Assembly (NCBI GenBank): GCA_033675545.1
Contig: JAWDGP010000283.1
Coordinates: forward strand, 512,501 to 576,500
Direction of reading: 5' to 3'
From: Elysia crispata
Taxonomy: Eukaryota > Mollusca > Gastropoda > Plakobranchidae
Length of the DNA stretch: 64,000 nucleotides
Part shown: positions 11,455-26,186 of the stretch, piece by piece
Position numbering within the stretch: the stretch's first letter is position 1
How the letters are laid out: each line of letters starts with the position of its first letter
Translations under genes and position numbers: made by a program
Notes under the pieces: model-generated
Told to the model about the DNA's origin: nothing
The model's input: only the letters and a program-made list of their open reading frames with translations
Databases searched by the model: none

Positions 11455-13394
11455 TCTATAGACAACTCTATAGCAAGGATGAACGCGTGACTTGAGAGAA
11501 TCAAACTGCGTGCATTTTCAACCTTTTGTTTATAAGCTGGACTAGAAAATAATACGCGAAGAGGCTTCTATTAAGAACGCATAAAACCAGTTCCATTGAA
11601 ACATTTCAAGTTTGTTGGATTTTTTTTTTACCTGACAGATCTAGCAGATACTGGGGAAACATCTAACTCTGTACTTTTTCCTTCCGTTTAAAAACCAAAT
11701 TAGCAAAGTACTCTTAATATGATTTGTGCTACGCTTTTCAGCTAATATTGATTTTAATTTCAATGGATTTGACGTCACCTCGAAAACGTCCAATTTTTGT
11801 CCCTTTTGCTAACTAGCTTTAGATCAAGTAAATAACCCTTTTGATAAATCTTATTTTTCCATGGGCGAAAGTTTTATTTTACTACATATGAATTCTCATG
11901 TTATATACAAACCAAAAAAAATAACGGTAACATAGTTACTTGCTAAGCCACAAAAAGCGTTTCACGTCTATGTATTTGATATGCGAAGCCCAAATTTGAC
12001 AGGTTTGGCCATGAAGAACAGAATATTTTAAAAGTCAAAGAACTAAGCGTGTCAGTGTTGGTCTTTGTGAACCGTTTGATTTCTCTTTGAACATTTGCTC
12101 CGCTCTAACTATTGCTTTGTTAGGATTTTAGCGACTGCATACCTGGGATAAATAAGAATTCTTCTTTTCGTAAGTTTAATCGATCCATGGAAGCAAAACA
12201 AGTTGAAATCTATTTCATGAGTCTGATAGTTAATACCTCGAGTTGTAACTGACGAAATAACATTTTGGAGAGACAGTTGTAACTGTATTCTGTAAAGAGA
12301 AAAATGGCACAATATATTTAATTATATTAATACCAGTTGTTGTTTTTTATAGAATTTATAAAATGTCATTTACAGATGTTACCTGTATGATAGTTATAAG
12401 ATGAATCAATGTGTTAATTTGAAAGCCTTCTTTGCAGCAAGAAATCAGTGTGATCTAAATCTAATTGAAGAAGCTGGTTAAGAAATAGTCACTTGTTAAA
12501 GCTGTTGCTTCACCGTTAACTTTATAAACTAGTTTGAGCATATTGATGAAGGAGTTTATGAAACGCTCATTTGTTTAACTAACGAAGTGGTGCAGACTGT
12601 CGCTGCATCCATCAGTTTGGTAAATCATCAAACAATTCTTTGAACTAGAGATAAATGTATCAATCGTCGTAGCCAATTCTGAGGAAATGAAATATCATAT
12701 ATATGTGATTGATGTGTATGACTGTGAGGGTGAACGGAAAAACCGAGTGCTGTTGATCTTTTTTTTCACTTTATAACCACAATAATTTTATTTTTAGCAG
12801 CCAGTTAATCTGTGCAACCGTTACACTTGTAGAAAAACTCATGATCCGAGAGGAATATTGGTTCACGTGGTTGAAGATAACTATATAATGATGACGCACA
12901 CACATACAGATTTTAAAAAATCCTTATGATACACTCACTCTTTCTCGCTTGCTCTCCCACTCTTACTATCGCTATCTCTATCTATCTTATACTCTCTGTC
13001 TCTATTTATCTTTCTAGCTTTCTCTCTCGTCATCATGATCATCATGGTGACCATCAGAGACAATAACCTTTGGATGTTGTTACTTTGGACTGCCATAACG
13101 AGGGCAACATTTTGAGATGGACTCACGTGATGAGGTTGAAACAGACCTTTACTAGGTAACTCTGCTTTCATCGATATCACCCGGCTTAAGGCTGCTGCTT
13201 CATTTAATGTGATGCTCTGTGCATTTCCCTGCTTCTGTAACCGTGACACATAGACCACAGAACGCAAAACATTATCTTCCCTTAGATCGCGTGATCTGAG
13301 GACTTCAAATCGCTTGAGAGATTAACAGCGATGAAAAGAATCTTAAAACAGTTATGTCGATTTGAATGAAGAGTTTTTTCTTTCTACTAAAACA

Positions 13395-13395
<1 letters not shown>
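11455..13395 (+). repeat. Ancient direct duplication, copy 2
   Basis: Partner of 6870-9180, offset about 4.1-4.6 kb. Includes the CT-rich/ATC-rich block at 12935-13055. The second 42-bp minisatellite and R2 lie between the two copies. No protein frame is preserved between the copies. Confidence 0.75.
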
Positions 13396-14826
<1,431 letters not shown>

Positions 14827-15059
14827 TGAGAGAGAAAGTGAGAAAGAGAGAGACAGATAGAGACAGACAGACAGGGAAAGAAAGAGAGCGCAGCACTTAA
14901 AGCTTCAGAAATCTTTCCTGTAGTTTTTCAGTGTCTATTGTGTCTTCTTCCGCAGCATCCAGGTGACCTTTTGTTTAGATGCCATGTTTTCCTTGCTAGT
15001 CAAGGAGTGATGGAGACCCACGTCTTCAAGTCAGCTTGCAACGTGGGATCTTAGGAGGA

Positions 15060-15445
15060 AAAAACCGCTCAATGTACAGTGAGGAAGTTTACTGAATTTT
15101 GATCTACCAAGATCAGTGTTACATGTGGTACAAAAAAAAAAAAAAATTTAAAAAGATAATGGCTAAAAAAATGCTTTTGAAAGTCCATTATGTTTTTATT
15201 GAAATATTTCATTAAAAGTTTTTGCAAATTTCTTATGATGAACCATATAACATTTAAAACACTGTTCTCAGCGGTATACAATTTTGAAAGCGGGTGACGC
15301 TTCACAAACAAATTCTTATTATTTTGTAAATATAGTTATTTAAAAAAACATGTATTTTTGCGTTAATGGAATGTAAAACTGACAAAATTGAAAGAAAATG
15401 AATGAATTTGACCTGCTCCAGCGTAATCAGTCATGGCTGACTGGA
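15060..15445 (-). repeat. Dispersed repeat family R1, copy 3 (reverse)
   Basis: The reverse complement runs ACGCTGGAGCAGGTCAAATT, TTTTACATTCCATTAACGC, GACG-like GCGTCACCCGCTTTC, CCGCTGAGAACAGTG, ATAATGGACTTTCAA and CACTGATCTTGGTAGATC. It is the longest copy in the window and includes a poly-T stretch. Confidence 0.65.
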
Positions 15446-16110
15446 TTCAGAGGGCTGTGAATTAGTGCACTTTGGACAAGAGTCATGGAAAACATACCGT
15501 TCTGTGCAGGAAGCAGAAGTGATTTCATTGGTCAGTACCTTAAGACAAATGTCATCGTTGCCCTTTTTTCCGAAGCGTCTGTTGCTAAGTAAAGATCGCT
15601 TCTCTTTCTTCTGCTTATTTCTACATTGTTTTATATCAAAGATATGGACCAGATTCATTAATTGTTAACAAGGAACTAAAAGAACATTCAAGTTAAGCTA
15701 TTTCATTAATTTGTCACTGATTATTCGTCTTGCATAAGTTATAGAGATAGTGACTACAATAATTGTAAGCTTTACCAATCTAAGGTAACCCAATTATTAT
15801 TATTTTTTAATCCGGAGCATTTAACTTTTTTTCTCTGATGCATGTTTTACTTTGTACTGGAGAGCACTTTTTCTTCCCATCAGGTCGAGCACTACATTTA
15901 ATCTGTAATGGCTCAGCATTACATGATGGTCTCGGTGGAGAGATAAAATGAAAAGAGGGCTGCTCGAAAGATTCATCCAAGTTTAGTTTACTTTCTTTTT
16001 TTGCTTGAGATCTCCCCGTCATTTAAAGAATGTTTCATGACAACATGAGAACAGTTCCAATGTCTCAAGATTTTATGTATTTTAAAACCCTACCATAAGT
16101 GGCTGTGGAT
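15446..16110. other. No supported gene; two short open frames
   Basis: Open frames at 15465-15668 (+), 15431-15658 (-) and 15807-16022 (-, 71 codons, MTGRSQAKKESKLNLDESFE...) are not low-complexity. Two overlap on opposite strands, and none has splice-site or similarity support that I can see. Confidence 0.35.

Positions 16111-16114
<4 letters not shown>

Positions 16115-16184
<70 letters not shown>
16115..16184. repeat. (AT)n microsatellite
   Basis: About 35 AT units; the Tyr-Ile frames across it are artefacts. Confidence 0.98.
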
Positions 16185-16186
<2 letters not shown>

Positions 16187-16439
16187 ATTGTTGTAAAGTT
16201 TGCGTTTCTTCGGTGCAGTTGTATAGCTGTGGAGGATATAAGTCTGTTATTTTTGTGAAGTTTCCATTTTTTCCCCACCATTTATTTAAATGGGCAATTG
16301 TGCTTGTATGTCATATTAACCTTTCAAAACGGCTCTGGAATTAGAGATATGATAACTATGGTCTATCATCATTTTTCGAACCTTGAACTCTTTTGTCAGA
16401 ACAGATAAGGATAGTTGTTAAACGTAACACCATTTATCA

Positions 16440-16810
16440 GATTTGAGATAATGAAGTGACCCGAAACAAGCAAAATGCCTTGGCTTCTTCAGCAATCTCC
16501 GCCGTCAGTGTGTTTATTATTGCTTGCAGAAAGCAAACCTGGAGAAATTGTCTCGATATTGATCGGCAACTAGGCGTCTAAATGAGATCTATTTACAGCA
16601 TGTTTTTGCGATGGATCTTCTCGTCTGCCAGTTTGTTTGAGGTAAATCTGTCGCCCTGGCGCGGACGTTACACATTATTCGATTTTCATTTTGCTTTTCG
16701 CGAGATGCATAAACAAGTTGAACGTTTCGACGTTCCATTACATGATTGTCTTTTACCGAGTCTTCACCAGCTCATATATCGCGCGAAGCTAATTGGTTGG
16801 CTTGGGGATC
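16440..16810 (+). repeat. Dispersed repeat R2, forward copy
   Basis: Collinear with the reverse complement of 10780-11215, including gacccgaaacaag, ggcttcttcagcaa, tgtttattattgctt and the near-exact tgcgatggatcttctcgtct block. A 123-codon open frame (16582-16953) starts inside it but has no counterpart in the other copy. Confidence 0.75.
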
Positions 16811-16959
16811 GCTCAAAAAAAGGAGAGAATCTGTTTACTCGACAAAAATATAGATTGGCCTTTATGCCTTGTTCAGCTCGGTACAATCCCAAATCTGACA
16901 TATTTTTTTCGTCCCAAATATCCCGGCTTGGAATTTCACAATTTCCAAACTAAGAGCTG

Positions 16960-18020
16960 CTTTTCCCATGACAGCTTATGAAACACAGATATTGAGCAGC
17001 GCCAAGAGCTCAAGAGACTTTAGATCATCTTACAAAGATGGCAAGACGTCAAGAAAATATAATTTAAAACATAAGTGAAAAAATCCATTCTACAAACGGG
17101 AGCCTGGAGTCAATTTTTTTTCGAGACGTGGGTGCGTCTGTGTATTAAATAGGCTTATAATTGTTGATGTCTACCGTTTAACTTACATGATTCATAAATA
17201 TGTCTCCCCCTATCCATCTTCGCCTAGAATCTAGATGCCTCTATAATTCTTATTTTTAACAAAAAAATCTAGATCTAGAGCTTAAATCCTTTTGGAATTC
17301 GAAGCATAAAAGTAAAATCTATATATCTAGATTTAGATCTTAAACTTTTGATTTGAGTCTACATGCTGTCAATATGTAGGCCCTAGATCTAAAACCTATG
17401 TCCAAGCAACTTTTTTACATTCTCTTCTTAGATCTTTCACGGTGACATGTAAATCTATTCCAGACGGTTTTAGATTTGCCGCCGCTCATATTGTATGCGT
17501 ATTTCAGTTTCATTCCTGCCATCTCTGTCAAGCTGTGCTTACAAGAAATAGTTCGCACATTCACCTCTCTCATTTAACATCTTAACTAGAAATGGCGACC
17601 TGTTTCAATCTCTTGATCTTATGAAACCCATTTTTGAGGTAGCCATTTTCGTTTGTATTCATAAACCTCTTGAAGATAGCTTCATCCATTGCGCATGTCA
17701 AAAGGAAACTCTGGAAAAAGCATTATTGACTGAAACCTAAACTTTGTGAGTCGTCACTAACAACTTGCAGAACGGATCTGCAGCAGAGCTTCGCCTAAAC
17801 AAGAAAAAGATTGTAGCAAGCGGTTATATGTAGACAGCAATTAACCACCCTCCCAAAATATTGAATCAACCTCCGTGGGATATTTTTTTAACTTGATTGG
17901 GGAGATCGCAAGCGCAACCAGGACAGTCCTGAAAAGGCGGCACTTGAGAATGAAGGCGCAACAAACTTTGTGGGAAGGAAAATGCCATTGCTGATTCTCG
18001 CTGAAAATATGAAAACTCTT
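16960..18020. other. No gene; patch rich in TCTAGATCTAGA-like words
   Basis: Between about 17220 and 17400 the words ctagat, agatctaga and tagatct recur many times (for example aaatctagatctagagctta). No coding frame was found. Confidence 0.4.
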
Positions 18021-18026
18021 TCGAGC

Positions 18027-18063
18027 CCCCCCCCCCCCCCCCCCAAAAAAAAAAAAAAAAAAA
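18027..18063. repeat. Poly-C run joined to poly-A run
   Basis: About 18 C followed by about 19 A, the reverse-complement form of the T/G junctions at 2087 and 21150. Confidence 0.95.
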
Positions 18064-18069
18064 TAAAAA

Positions 18070-19735
18070 ATAAAATAAAAACACAAAACATGTTTTGAAA
18101 AAAAGACGATTATAAAGAAGATTATTTGGAACGTTTTAGCTTATAACCTCCTATGGGTCCTTTTAAGAAAGCCATGGAGAATTAGCTTCACTGTAGTTCC
18201 ATATTTATCTTATCTATTTTGAGATCCTTTTCAGCGCTTATCAGAACGTCCGTAAAAAATGCCTCTAGTTGCACCGCCTTGCTGATATATTCACAGCTGC
18301 CCAATAACCTCCTAGATATAGAATGTTTTAAAGGATCCATAAATACATTTGGATTTTGCAATAATTTTATATTCTTAGCTATTTTTTTTCGGAAAGGAAA
18401 GCAAAATGGAATGAAAAGCTAAAGCAATAATCTTCTCAACAAAATCAAGTTCAGGGATGGATTTCTTATCTATTACTGCCAAGACACATTGGAAAATGCA
18501 ACAATAACACAAATAAAATGGGAGGGGAGTACCAAAAATATGAAACAACTATATTCTCTTTTTTTCATCTAAAAACAACTTACTGTGATGTATTTGATAC
18601 ATAGATACATACTTCAAATGATTGTTGATTTATGTATTTAATAAACCACAATCAAGGTTGAAGGTTGAATTAAATTTTCAAAGAGGGGCTCATAGTATCT
18701 GAGTTTATTTCTCCGATGATTTGAGGCTGGATTAAATGAAATAGGAGAATATTTCTAATAATTAAAAAGAAAATAGACTTCCTGAGTATCGAATATCTAG
18801 ATCATTCTGTAAATAAATTGTAATTAAATGAGATGTATAAAAAGGCGATGGTTTGGGATGCCGATGGATTCAAACGATGCAACATAATAATGATTTTTCA
18901 TTTCGGTGACTTATTCATCAAACTGCTTAACAAAATCTGCTGCAATCCTCTTATCCGCACCTTTTAATAAATTAATCCGTTAACTGAAATAAACTAAACT
19001 GATGCAAGGACGGATAATTCTTGTATTTTTTTCTTTAATCTTATTCCTTTCTCTTAGCTCTAAGCTTTTCTGTGCGGCGTTTTGATAGAACTCTCGATCA
19101 AAACGTTCAGAGGACCGAGAAGAAATGTATCGCCCCTTTACTGACTTTATCAACCCCATGTGAATAGCGCTTCTCAGAATATCGTGGAGGAGAAACCAAT
19201 GATGATAATTTAGTTCTAAGTTCTGAGTTTGAATTTCTTTCCTGGCTCTCTCTAGTCCTTATCTTGTTGATTATGTTTTTACATTCAGTCTAATTTTGAT
19301 CAGCGTAATATTTCCTCTGGGTAAAAAGTTGGTATTACTTACAGACAAATAACAAAGTCGTTTTGGTCTCGACGAAGGTATCGGTGCTGAGTTTTTCTAT
19401 AGACCTACGTTTTAAAATGCAATACTTTGGTCTTTAACCATACTCGGCTTCAGTTGCAATAAATGTACAAAAAAAAAATCCAAGTTTAAAGGAAATCTAC
19501 CTTTGTAAGTAGAGCTCTGAATTTTGTTGTTAAATTTTAATAGAATTAATTATTTCTGGAGAAAGTTCTAGTATTTGTGCATGACATGACCTTTCCGTTC
19601 GAGAATCTTCCACAACGAAGGAGGTTTTTCTTCGAGGAAATGTGAAGATTTGGTTTGGATCGGTTGAGCTACTAGTTCATCTTTCCATTAAATTTTTAAA
19701 ATCCTTTTGCTTTTTGTTAACGATGGAAAGAATCG
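18070..19735. other. No gene recognised
   Basis: AT-rich sequence without coding character on either strand. Confidence 0.5.
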
Positions 19736-19739
19736 TATA

Positions 19740-19753
19740 GTTGCTATAGCAAC
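19740..19753. promoter_or_regulatory. X-box-like palindrome GTTGCTATAGCAAC
   Basis: A perfect 14-bp palindrome fitting the RFX-type X-box pattern (GTTGCC-like half sites facing each other). A second imperfect one, GTTGCTATGGTAGC, follows at 19776-19789. No gene start is recognised nearby, so function is unproven. Confidence 0.35.
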
Positions 19754-20524
19754 AAGATAAAACTTGATCCACGGGGTTGCTATGGTAGCATTTTCGCAGA
19801 TTAATGTTGTTCTTCCCAATAGCTTTTGATCGTAAATAAACTTCGTTTTTTGTTTGTTGGTTGGTTGCTTGGCTTTTTTTTTTTTTTTTTTTGTTTTGTT
19901 TTTTGTTTATTTTTTTTTTCTTGTTGTTGTTTTAACCCGCTAGATAAAACGTAAAAGTACAAAGGTTCTAAAAGTATGATAGGGAATTGTATATAGTTAT
20001 AGGTCTTATAATTAAGATTTGCCTTCGGCTAATATATTGTAACAATGTTTGCTTTTCAACAATCAGATATTGGCAATTTGGTCAGCAAGACAGATGGCAA
20101 AGACAAGATTAACTCCACAACAGAAAGACGAGATCTACTGCTGAAGCTCTCTGTGTTATCAGTAATCGATATAACAAACATTCAGGCTAAAGTGATAAAA
20201 AAAAAAATAATGAGAAAGAAAGATGTTAACAAAATATAATTATGAAACGAAATGGTGAATAAAACATTCCTCTTAAACTGCACCATGTGTAAAAAACATA
20301 ATTCTCCCTCATCTCACATGATGATGGTAGCATCTGGCTCGGCAAATGAAAAAATAAGATTTATAATATTTGTATCAGATTCTTTATACAAATGCACGGT
20401 AACTGATGTTTATTGTAAAGGAGAATAAAATATTCAAGTAGCCGCCCCCTGTGCTCGCTAGCCCCGTATATATCGACCTTTTAAGCGGGATTTTCTATTT
20501 TTAATAAGCATTTATAGGCGCTTT

Positions 20525-20745
20525 TTGAATTGCTCAGTTTTGACAAGAGTTATCACAAAGGAATAAATCAATGAGTAAACCTCTATTTTCAGTTTACGTG
20601 GACATTTTGATTTAAAACAAAAGAAAAAAATTTGCAAAGGAAACAACTAGCAATGCACAAAAAGTTCAGGTCGCTCTTGATCATTATGGACCAAAGAATA
20701 ATTGCCACCGTTTTTCTCCTTATTGACATCTTTTTGAAATACTTT
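20525..20745 (+). repeat. Left arm of inverted repeat around ATT microsatellite
   Basis: Contains ttgctcagttttgacaagag, ttatcacaaaggaataaat, gatttaaaacaaaagaaaaa, ggaaacaactagcaa and atggaccaaagaat. The same words appear in the same order in the reverse complement of 21250-21545. Confidence 0.8.
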
Positions 20746-20845
20746 GGTTCGACAAAGCTCTGAGGTCACATTTTACTCAACCTTATTTTTCCCGATTCTG
20801 CCAGTTCTCGGTTACAAGATCTCCTGGTGCAGAGCCTGAAATTTT

Positions 20846-20858
20846 GTTGCTAGGCAAC
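20846..20858. promoter_or_regulatory. X-box/EP-like palindrome GTTGCTAGGCAAC
   Basis: Matches the GTTGCTnGGCAAC form bound by RFX proteins. It lies between the left arm of an inverted repeat and an ATT microsatellite, about 1.1 kb from the pair of X-box-like sites at 19.74-19.79 kb. Confidence 0.35.
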
Positions 20859-20932
20859 CAATGCATAGCAGCTTTTGAGGGACATGGAAAATGACTGGAT
20901 TAGTTCTTTTCGTCTGACGTTCTCCGTTCTCG

Positions 20933-21121
<189 letters not shown>

Positions 21122-21149
21122 AATCCATATTAAAAAGAGACCTGTAATT

Positions 21150-21190
21150 TTTTTTTTTTTTGGGGGGGGGGGGTGAGTTGGGCGGGGGGG
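21150..21190. repeat. Poly-T run joined to poly-G run
   Basis: About 12 T followed by about 11 G, then gtgagttgggcggggggg. Confidence 0.9.
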
Positions 21191-21249
21191 CTTCGATAGT
21201 TTTTTTCTCTTTTTAAGACCGTTTTAAATATCAGCTGGATTAGTTATCT

Positions 21250-21545
21250 CATGACGTAAAGGCCACCTTTTCCTTTGGTTCGCTACCATTCTTTGGTCCA
21301 TTAATAAAGAGACGTCCAGCAGAGCCTACATTTTTTTTGTCTTGCTAGTTGTTTCCATTTGCATCACTTTTTCTTTTGTTTTAAATCGAAGTGGCCTACG
21401 AGATCCATTTCAGCATCTCGTTTATTGCTTTTATCTTTGAGCTTGCAATGACGTTTTTAAAGTTGTCTGTTTCAACAAAATGGTCAAGATTTATTTATTT
21501 ATTCTTTTGTGATAAGTCCTGTAAAAACTGAGCAACTGAAAAATG
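21250..21545 (-). repeat. Right arm of inverted repeat around ATT microsatellite
   Basis: Its reverse complement reads ttgctcagtttttacaggac, ttatcacaaaagaataaat, gatttaaaacaaaagaaaaa, ggaaacaactagcaa, atggaccaaagaatgg. It is longer than the left arm because of about 80 bp of extra sequence in the middle (about 21400-21490). Confidence 0.8.
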
Positions 21546-24460
21546 TTAAATTCAAGTTTAATGTAGGAGCGAGAGAAAACAAACGATTTTTGGGGGACAC
21601 TACATTGCCTAACGTTATATGCAAACTTGCGTTATGTAAAGCGTTAGACCTAGTGGCGTCGATTCTGTCACAGGGATGAAAAGATCAGCGAACTCTCCAA
21701 CCAGGACAATGTCGCAGCATATCATTGAATCTTAATGCTGAGTGCAGAAGGCTCCGCTTGCGGCAGAACTCTCTCCAATAATTATTGTTTCGCGGACTGC
21801 AGCGAACTGTTCATAAAGGTTGGTGAGATTTTGGGTTGATTTTAAGTAAAGACTAGAGCTTCCGCTCTCATCTAGGTGTCTTTTGAGCTGATTAAAAATA
21901 CCTCATGCATATTGAACACGCTTCTGGTTTCTCACAAAGACTTTGTTCTCTTTACTACGATGAATAGTCGTCTTAAATGGATTCCTGTATCGCGAATGGA
22001 CCAGAGTTACATAATAATGTCAGCAATATCCCCAAATATACCTCAACATGACCAGTTGGTTCTATGTTAACAGTAACCTTACTCAAAAAAGTTGCTAAAA
22101 TTTTTGAAGTCGATACTGTGCAGCGGAGCAACATTAAGTTTTCTCCAAGTGCCAAAACAGCTGTGGATCATGTGCACTCTTGGTAACATGCTCTCTTTTC
22201 ATACTTCAAGTGTCTTCCATGCCACGAAATTGTTCCACGTAGGACGAATTTTATTTTGCACAGGAAGAACTAGACAACTAAAACCTGTCATTGTTTTGTT
22301 TTTGCAGCTCAGAATGTGTCATTAGGGGGTTTTCCCCTCCGTCTTCTGGTCTCCTTCCTGTCAATTCTGCAATTTTGTTCCTTTTTTTTTATTTTTTTTT
22401 ATCTTTGTATTACGCCACAAACATGCCTACTCTGCAATATCTTTCGAAACTTACTCTAGTTGGTACTGCTATAATTATAATCAAATTTTTATGCGATATC
22501 ACCTAATTTTGTGCTTTCCTAATGTGATAAAACACCCCTTGACCCCTTGAAACGTTCAACAGGTGGCTATGAATTCCTGCAAAGAGGGCCTAAAAGTGCA
22601 TTGCCTTACGGAAATTCCCAACAGCGTATTTATTTTCACCTAACGTTATGTGATAGTGAATTTTTGAAGGGTTATAAATTGGTTTGGTTTTACAAAACTA
22701 GATATCTCTTCTCACTGCTCCTCTTCGGCAACCTGACAGATACTATAAAGGTCTCTTGACTAGTCGGCGAAACGTCACATTCCAGTCTCTATATAACATT
22801 TTTTATTGTTTCTATGACTTCTTTGCTTCCAAAATGCAGACATTGTTCTCGATATTATACAGCAGTCAACAGTACCCGGCTTTAGGCATCTCTGGATCAT
22901 GGTCGTTTCATGACTGTTTTTTGTAGAGATCGAATTTCCTCTAATTCGGTATCATGTGTCAGCTGTGCAGGGATATGCTTCTCTACATTCATCTATTATT
23001 CTTGGCTTGCCCTACTTTTTCTTATTTCTGACAGATAATGCATGAGTAACTGAAAAGCCAAAAGTTTAAATTGATAACCGTTATGAAGATAAGATAAACG
23101 ACAACAAAAAAAAAATGAAAATTGGCTTCCTTTGTTAAGTAAGAAAAAGTTATGAATAGATACTTTTGAACACGATTATCAACGTCTCTTATTTCGAAGA
23201 AAACGAGTAAGTTATAACCAAAGGATTATTAATCTGCTAGCGATAATAAAGATCGAGCCCAAGTAGGGTGCACCGCGTAAACGCATTCTTAAATAAAACT
23301 CGAAATGAACAATGTAAATTTGGGCCTCTTGCGCCCATCTGGTTGTGGTAAAGTTTTGCATGGAGATACATTTGACAAAATTGATAATAATAGAAACCAA
23401 TTTGCTGCAGGTTTAAATACCATGTAACCTGTACTTGGTGGGGCAGGGCGGGGTTGAAAAGATGAGTTTATAAGCTCACCTATATACACTTGAACCTTGA
23501 CCCCGCGAGAAAAAAACCAATGCCACGGACGCTTCTAAATGCTTCAAACTACATAAATTAGAAAACGAGTCCTAATGAATTCGATGCATACCGTTGTTTC
23601 AGGTGCACAGTTTTAGTATTTAGATTCGTGTTAAAATGCACATAGCACCTCTTCGTATTTAGGCTAAGCTGCTGAACTAATCACAAATTTTAGTATCATC
23701 TGACGCGATATTGGAAAATTCTATCGTACAATGCCAATCTAATTTCTAGAAACCATAATCGATAGTTCTTGATAAAAGTCGAAATCGCACAATGCCTTGA
23801 GTTTTCCGTGATATCAATAATCGCATTTATTTTTCATTTTCTTTTTCTTAAACGTGATATCATTGGTCCTCTATTGAGCTCTCCAACTGTCCAAAATGTC
23901 ATCCGATAAGATTGTTTGAGCATTTTCGCTGATCATCTCAATGACCCAGGGTAGCGATATACAAGGTAACAATATGCGCAAAAACATTCTCAAGTACAGG
24001 CTTAATCCGGATGCGATAAAGTTTTTCACCAAAGGACTTTGCTACGAGCACGGAAATGATCAGAACTTTGGCTTACATTAATAAATACGGTTATGTTAAT
24101 CAAAGACAGATCCTACTTTGGGCAAATTAGGACAGTTAGGCTTAATGCTTAATGCTGTTCCCTAAAATATGGATGTCAGGAATAGTTTTTATATTGTTTT
24201 GTGAACACGAAGATTTGTTTCAAATTACGAGTACGCAACACACTCCCATTCAACACGTTATGTTATGAGAGATATTTAACTGTGCTTGGCTAAAATACAG
24301 GACAATATAATATTATATTGACAACAAGATAATAATTATTAATCTGTCGATTTTTGTTCTTTTTTTAGTGTTTTTGTTGTTCTATTTTTGTATTATTTTA
24401 AATACATGTATTGTTTTCTTCGAGCTCTCTTTCGCAGAGCTTAACCTTTAGTCAATTCAT
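21546..24460. other. No gene recognised
   Basis: About 2.9 kb with scattered 60-77-codon frames on both strands (for example 21876-22070, 22092-22325, 23212-23400) that look like chance. No splice-consistent coding run was recognised. Confidence 0.45.
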
Positions 24461-24465
24461 TCTCC

Positions 24466-24466
24466 T

Positions 24467-24538
<72 letters not shown>

Positions 24539-24636
24539 CGATCTATCTATCTATCTTTCTATTCTATCTATCTCTCTACCTATTTCTATTTTATCTCTTA
24601 TCCACTGATCTTTTACCTCTCTCTCTCTTGTTAATC
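24466..24636. repeat. Compound C-run, (CT)n and (CTAT)n microsatellite
   Basis: About 11 C, about 25 CT units, then ATCT tetranucleotides with a CTATCG interruption, degenerating to about 24636. Confidence 0.95.
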
Positions 24637-24778
24637 TATTGTCCTGTGTTTGCCACTCGACAATTCTCTCTCCGTCTCACCTTTTCTCTGATTTTTCCCC
24701 CTTCTCCGAGGTCTATACAAAAGGACTGAGGTCAAACAAGAGGCAAGCAAAAATACAACAGGAGACTATACTGTATAC

Positions 24779-24784
24779 TTTATT
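24779..24784 (-). terminator. Candidate poly(A) signal AATAAA
   Basis: Minus-strand AATAAA about 750 bp beyond the stop of the candidate exon at 25530-25622. Meaningful only if that exon is real. Confidence 0.2.
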
Positions 24785-25529
24785 TTAAAAAAAATTGTGA
24801 CCACTTTAAAAACTGTTCAGAGGTATAGTACAACAAAGCCACAAGATATCTAGAAATAAACCTTCTTTCCCCCTCCAACCCAAAGAGATAACTTAACCCT
24901 TCGTGAGAAAGTGGAGGCAAGAATCAATCTCTACAAATTGGGACACCGCAGGAGTTGATAATAATAATGTATATCCCAACTGCAAAGTCATTTTTACCTT
25001 AATCATCCGAGCTGCCTTATACACGTAAGCTCACGTAGTAGAGCTGTGGACTAGTAACAAGGTGGGGAGGGGGTGGGGGGCATCATCCAGAGTTTAATTT
25101 TTTTTTGCATGGGCTAGATCCATTTCTTGGCGGGCTCTAACAAGAATTATCCTGAGGCTTGAAAAGAGGATAATAGTGTGGCTGTGATTGTAAAGTTTTA
25201 ACGGCATTGCTCCTTGTGTTGGCTCTGGGCTGACAATAAACAGTTGTCTTCCCCTGTATATGCAGCAGTTGCGGCCCGAGAAGTCTAACCGACTGAAGAA
25301 GATGCAAGATCAGAATCAAACTACCAACGAAATAAATCACCTGATCAAAGCAGGCTTTCATCTAGTACAAAACACCACGGAAAAGATTCTCCATCTCAGA
25401 ATACAATGCCAGACATAATATCCCAGTCACATTGATTTCTTCGCTACGGCGATTGCTAGGGTCTGTCATCATGAGGCTGTGTGCACGTGTGATATCAATG
25501 CCAAACCTGATTAGGCTGATTCAAAACAT

Positions 25530-25622
25530 CTATGGTAAAACGATCAGTCTAGGAGGCTGGTTTAGAATTGCAGATGGAGTAGGAAAACCTGTTTGCTTTC
25601 CCTTGTTCTCTCTAACGTCTTC
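25530..25622 (-). CDS. Candidate 3'-terminal coding exon, unrecognised
   Basis: On the minus strand a poly-pyrimidine acceptor (T14-TCAG) is followed by 30 open codons, EDVRENKGKQTGFPTPSAIL then NQPPRLIVLP, and a TAG stop. A minus-strand AATAAA lies at 24779-24784, giving a plausible ~0.75-kb 3' untranslated region. No upstream exon could be tied to it. Thirty open codons can arise by chance, so this is weak. Confidence 0.2.
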   Translation of the reverse strand, partial: EDVRENKGKQTGFPTPSAILNQPPRLIVLP

Positions 25623-25804
25623 CTGAAAAAAAAAAAAAAACAAATATGGTTGAGGTTAGACAGTCAGTATTGGTGGCAGCACAACCACAGTTTGTTCTAT
25701 CTTTCAGGATCAGGGTAAGATATTGCTAACTTTCTAGAACTATACTAAATTTCAAAAACCTGGAAACCATGAGGGGTCTCTACCCGGAATGTCTTCAGAC
25801 TCTT

Positions 25805-25998
<194 letters not shown>

Positions 25999-26186
25999 AG
26001 ACCATCTATAAGACGCCCAACCTATACTTAAACAGCTAGCTAGGCACTAACACCACATTGATTACAGTACTTGTTGTTACATAAATAAACCGATAAAAAA
26101 CAACCAAATACAACTTACAATACACGAAACATTGGCAGTTTGAGAAAGAAATCGGGCTTCAGATTCATTTTAGTATTCATCCTCTC

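Noticed and set aside
15807..16022. 71-codon minus-strand frame as a small gene or exon
   Set aside because: Amino-acid content looks ordinary, but I could find no splice partners, similarity or poly(A) signal to support it.
16582..16953. 123-codon plus-strand frame
   Set aside because: Starts inside repeat R2, has no counterpart in the other copy and no recognisable domain.
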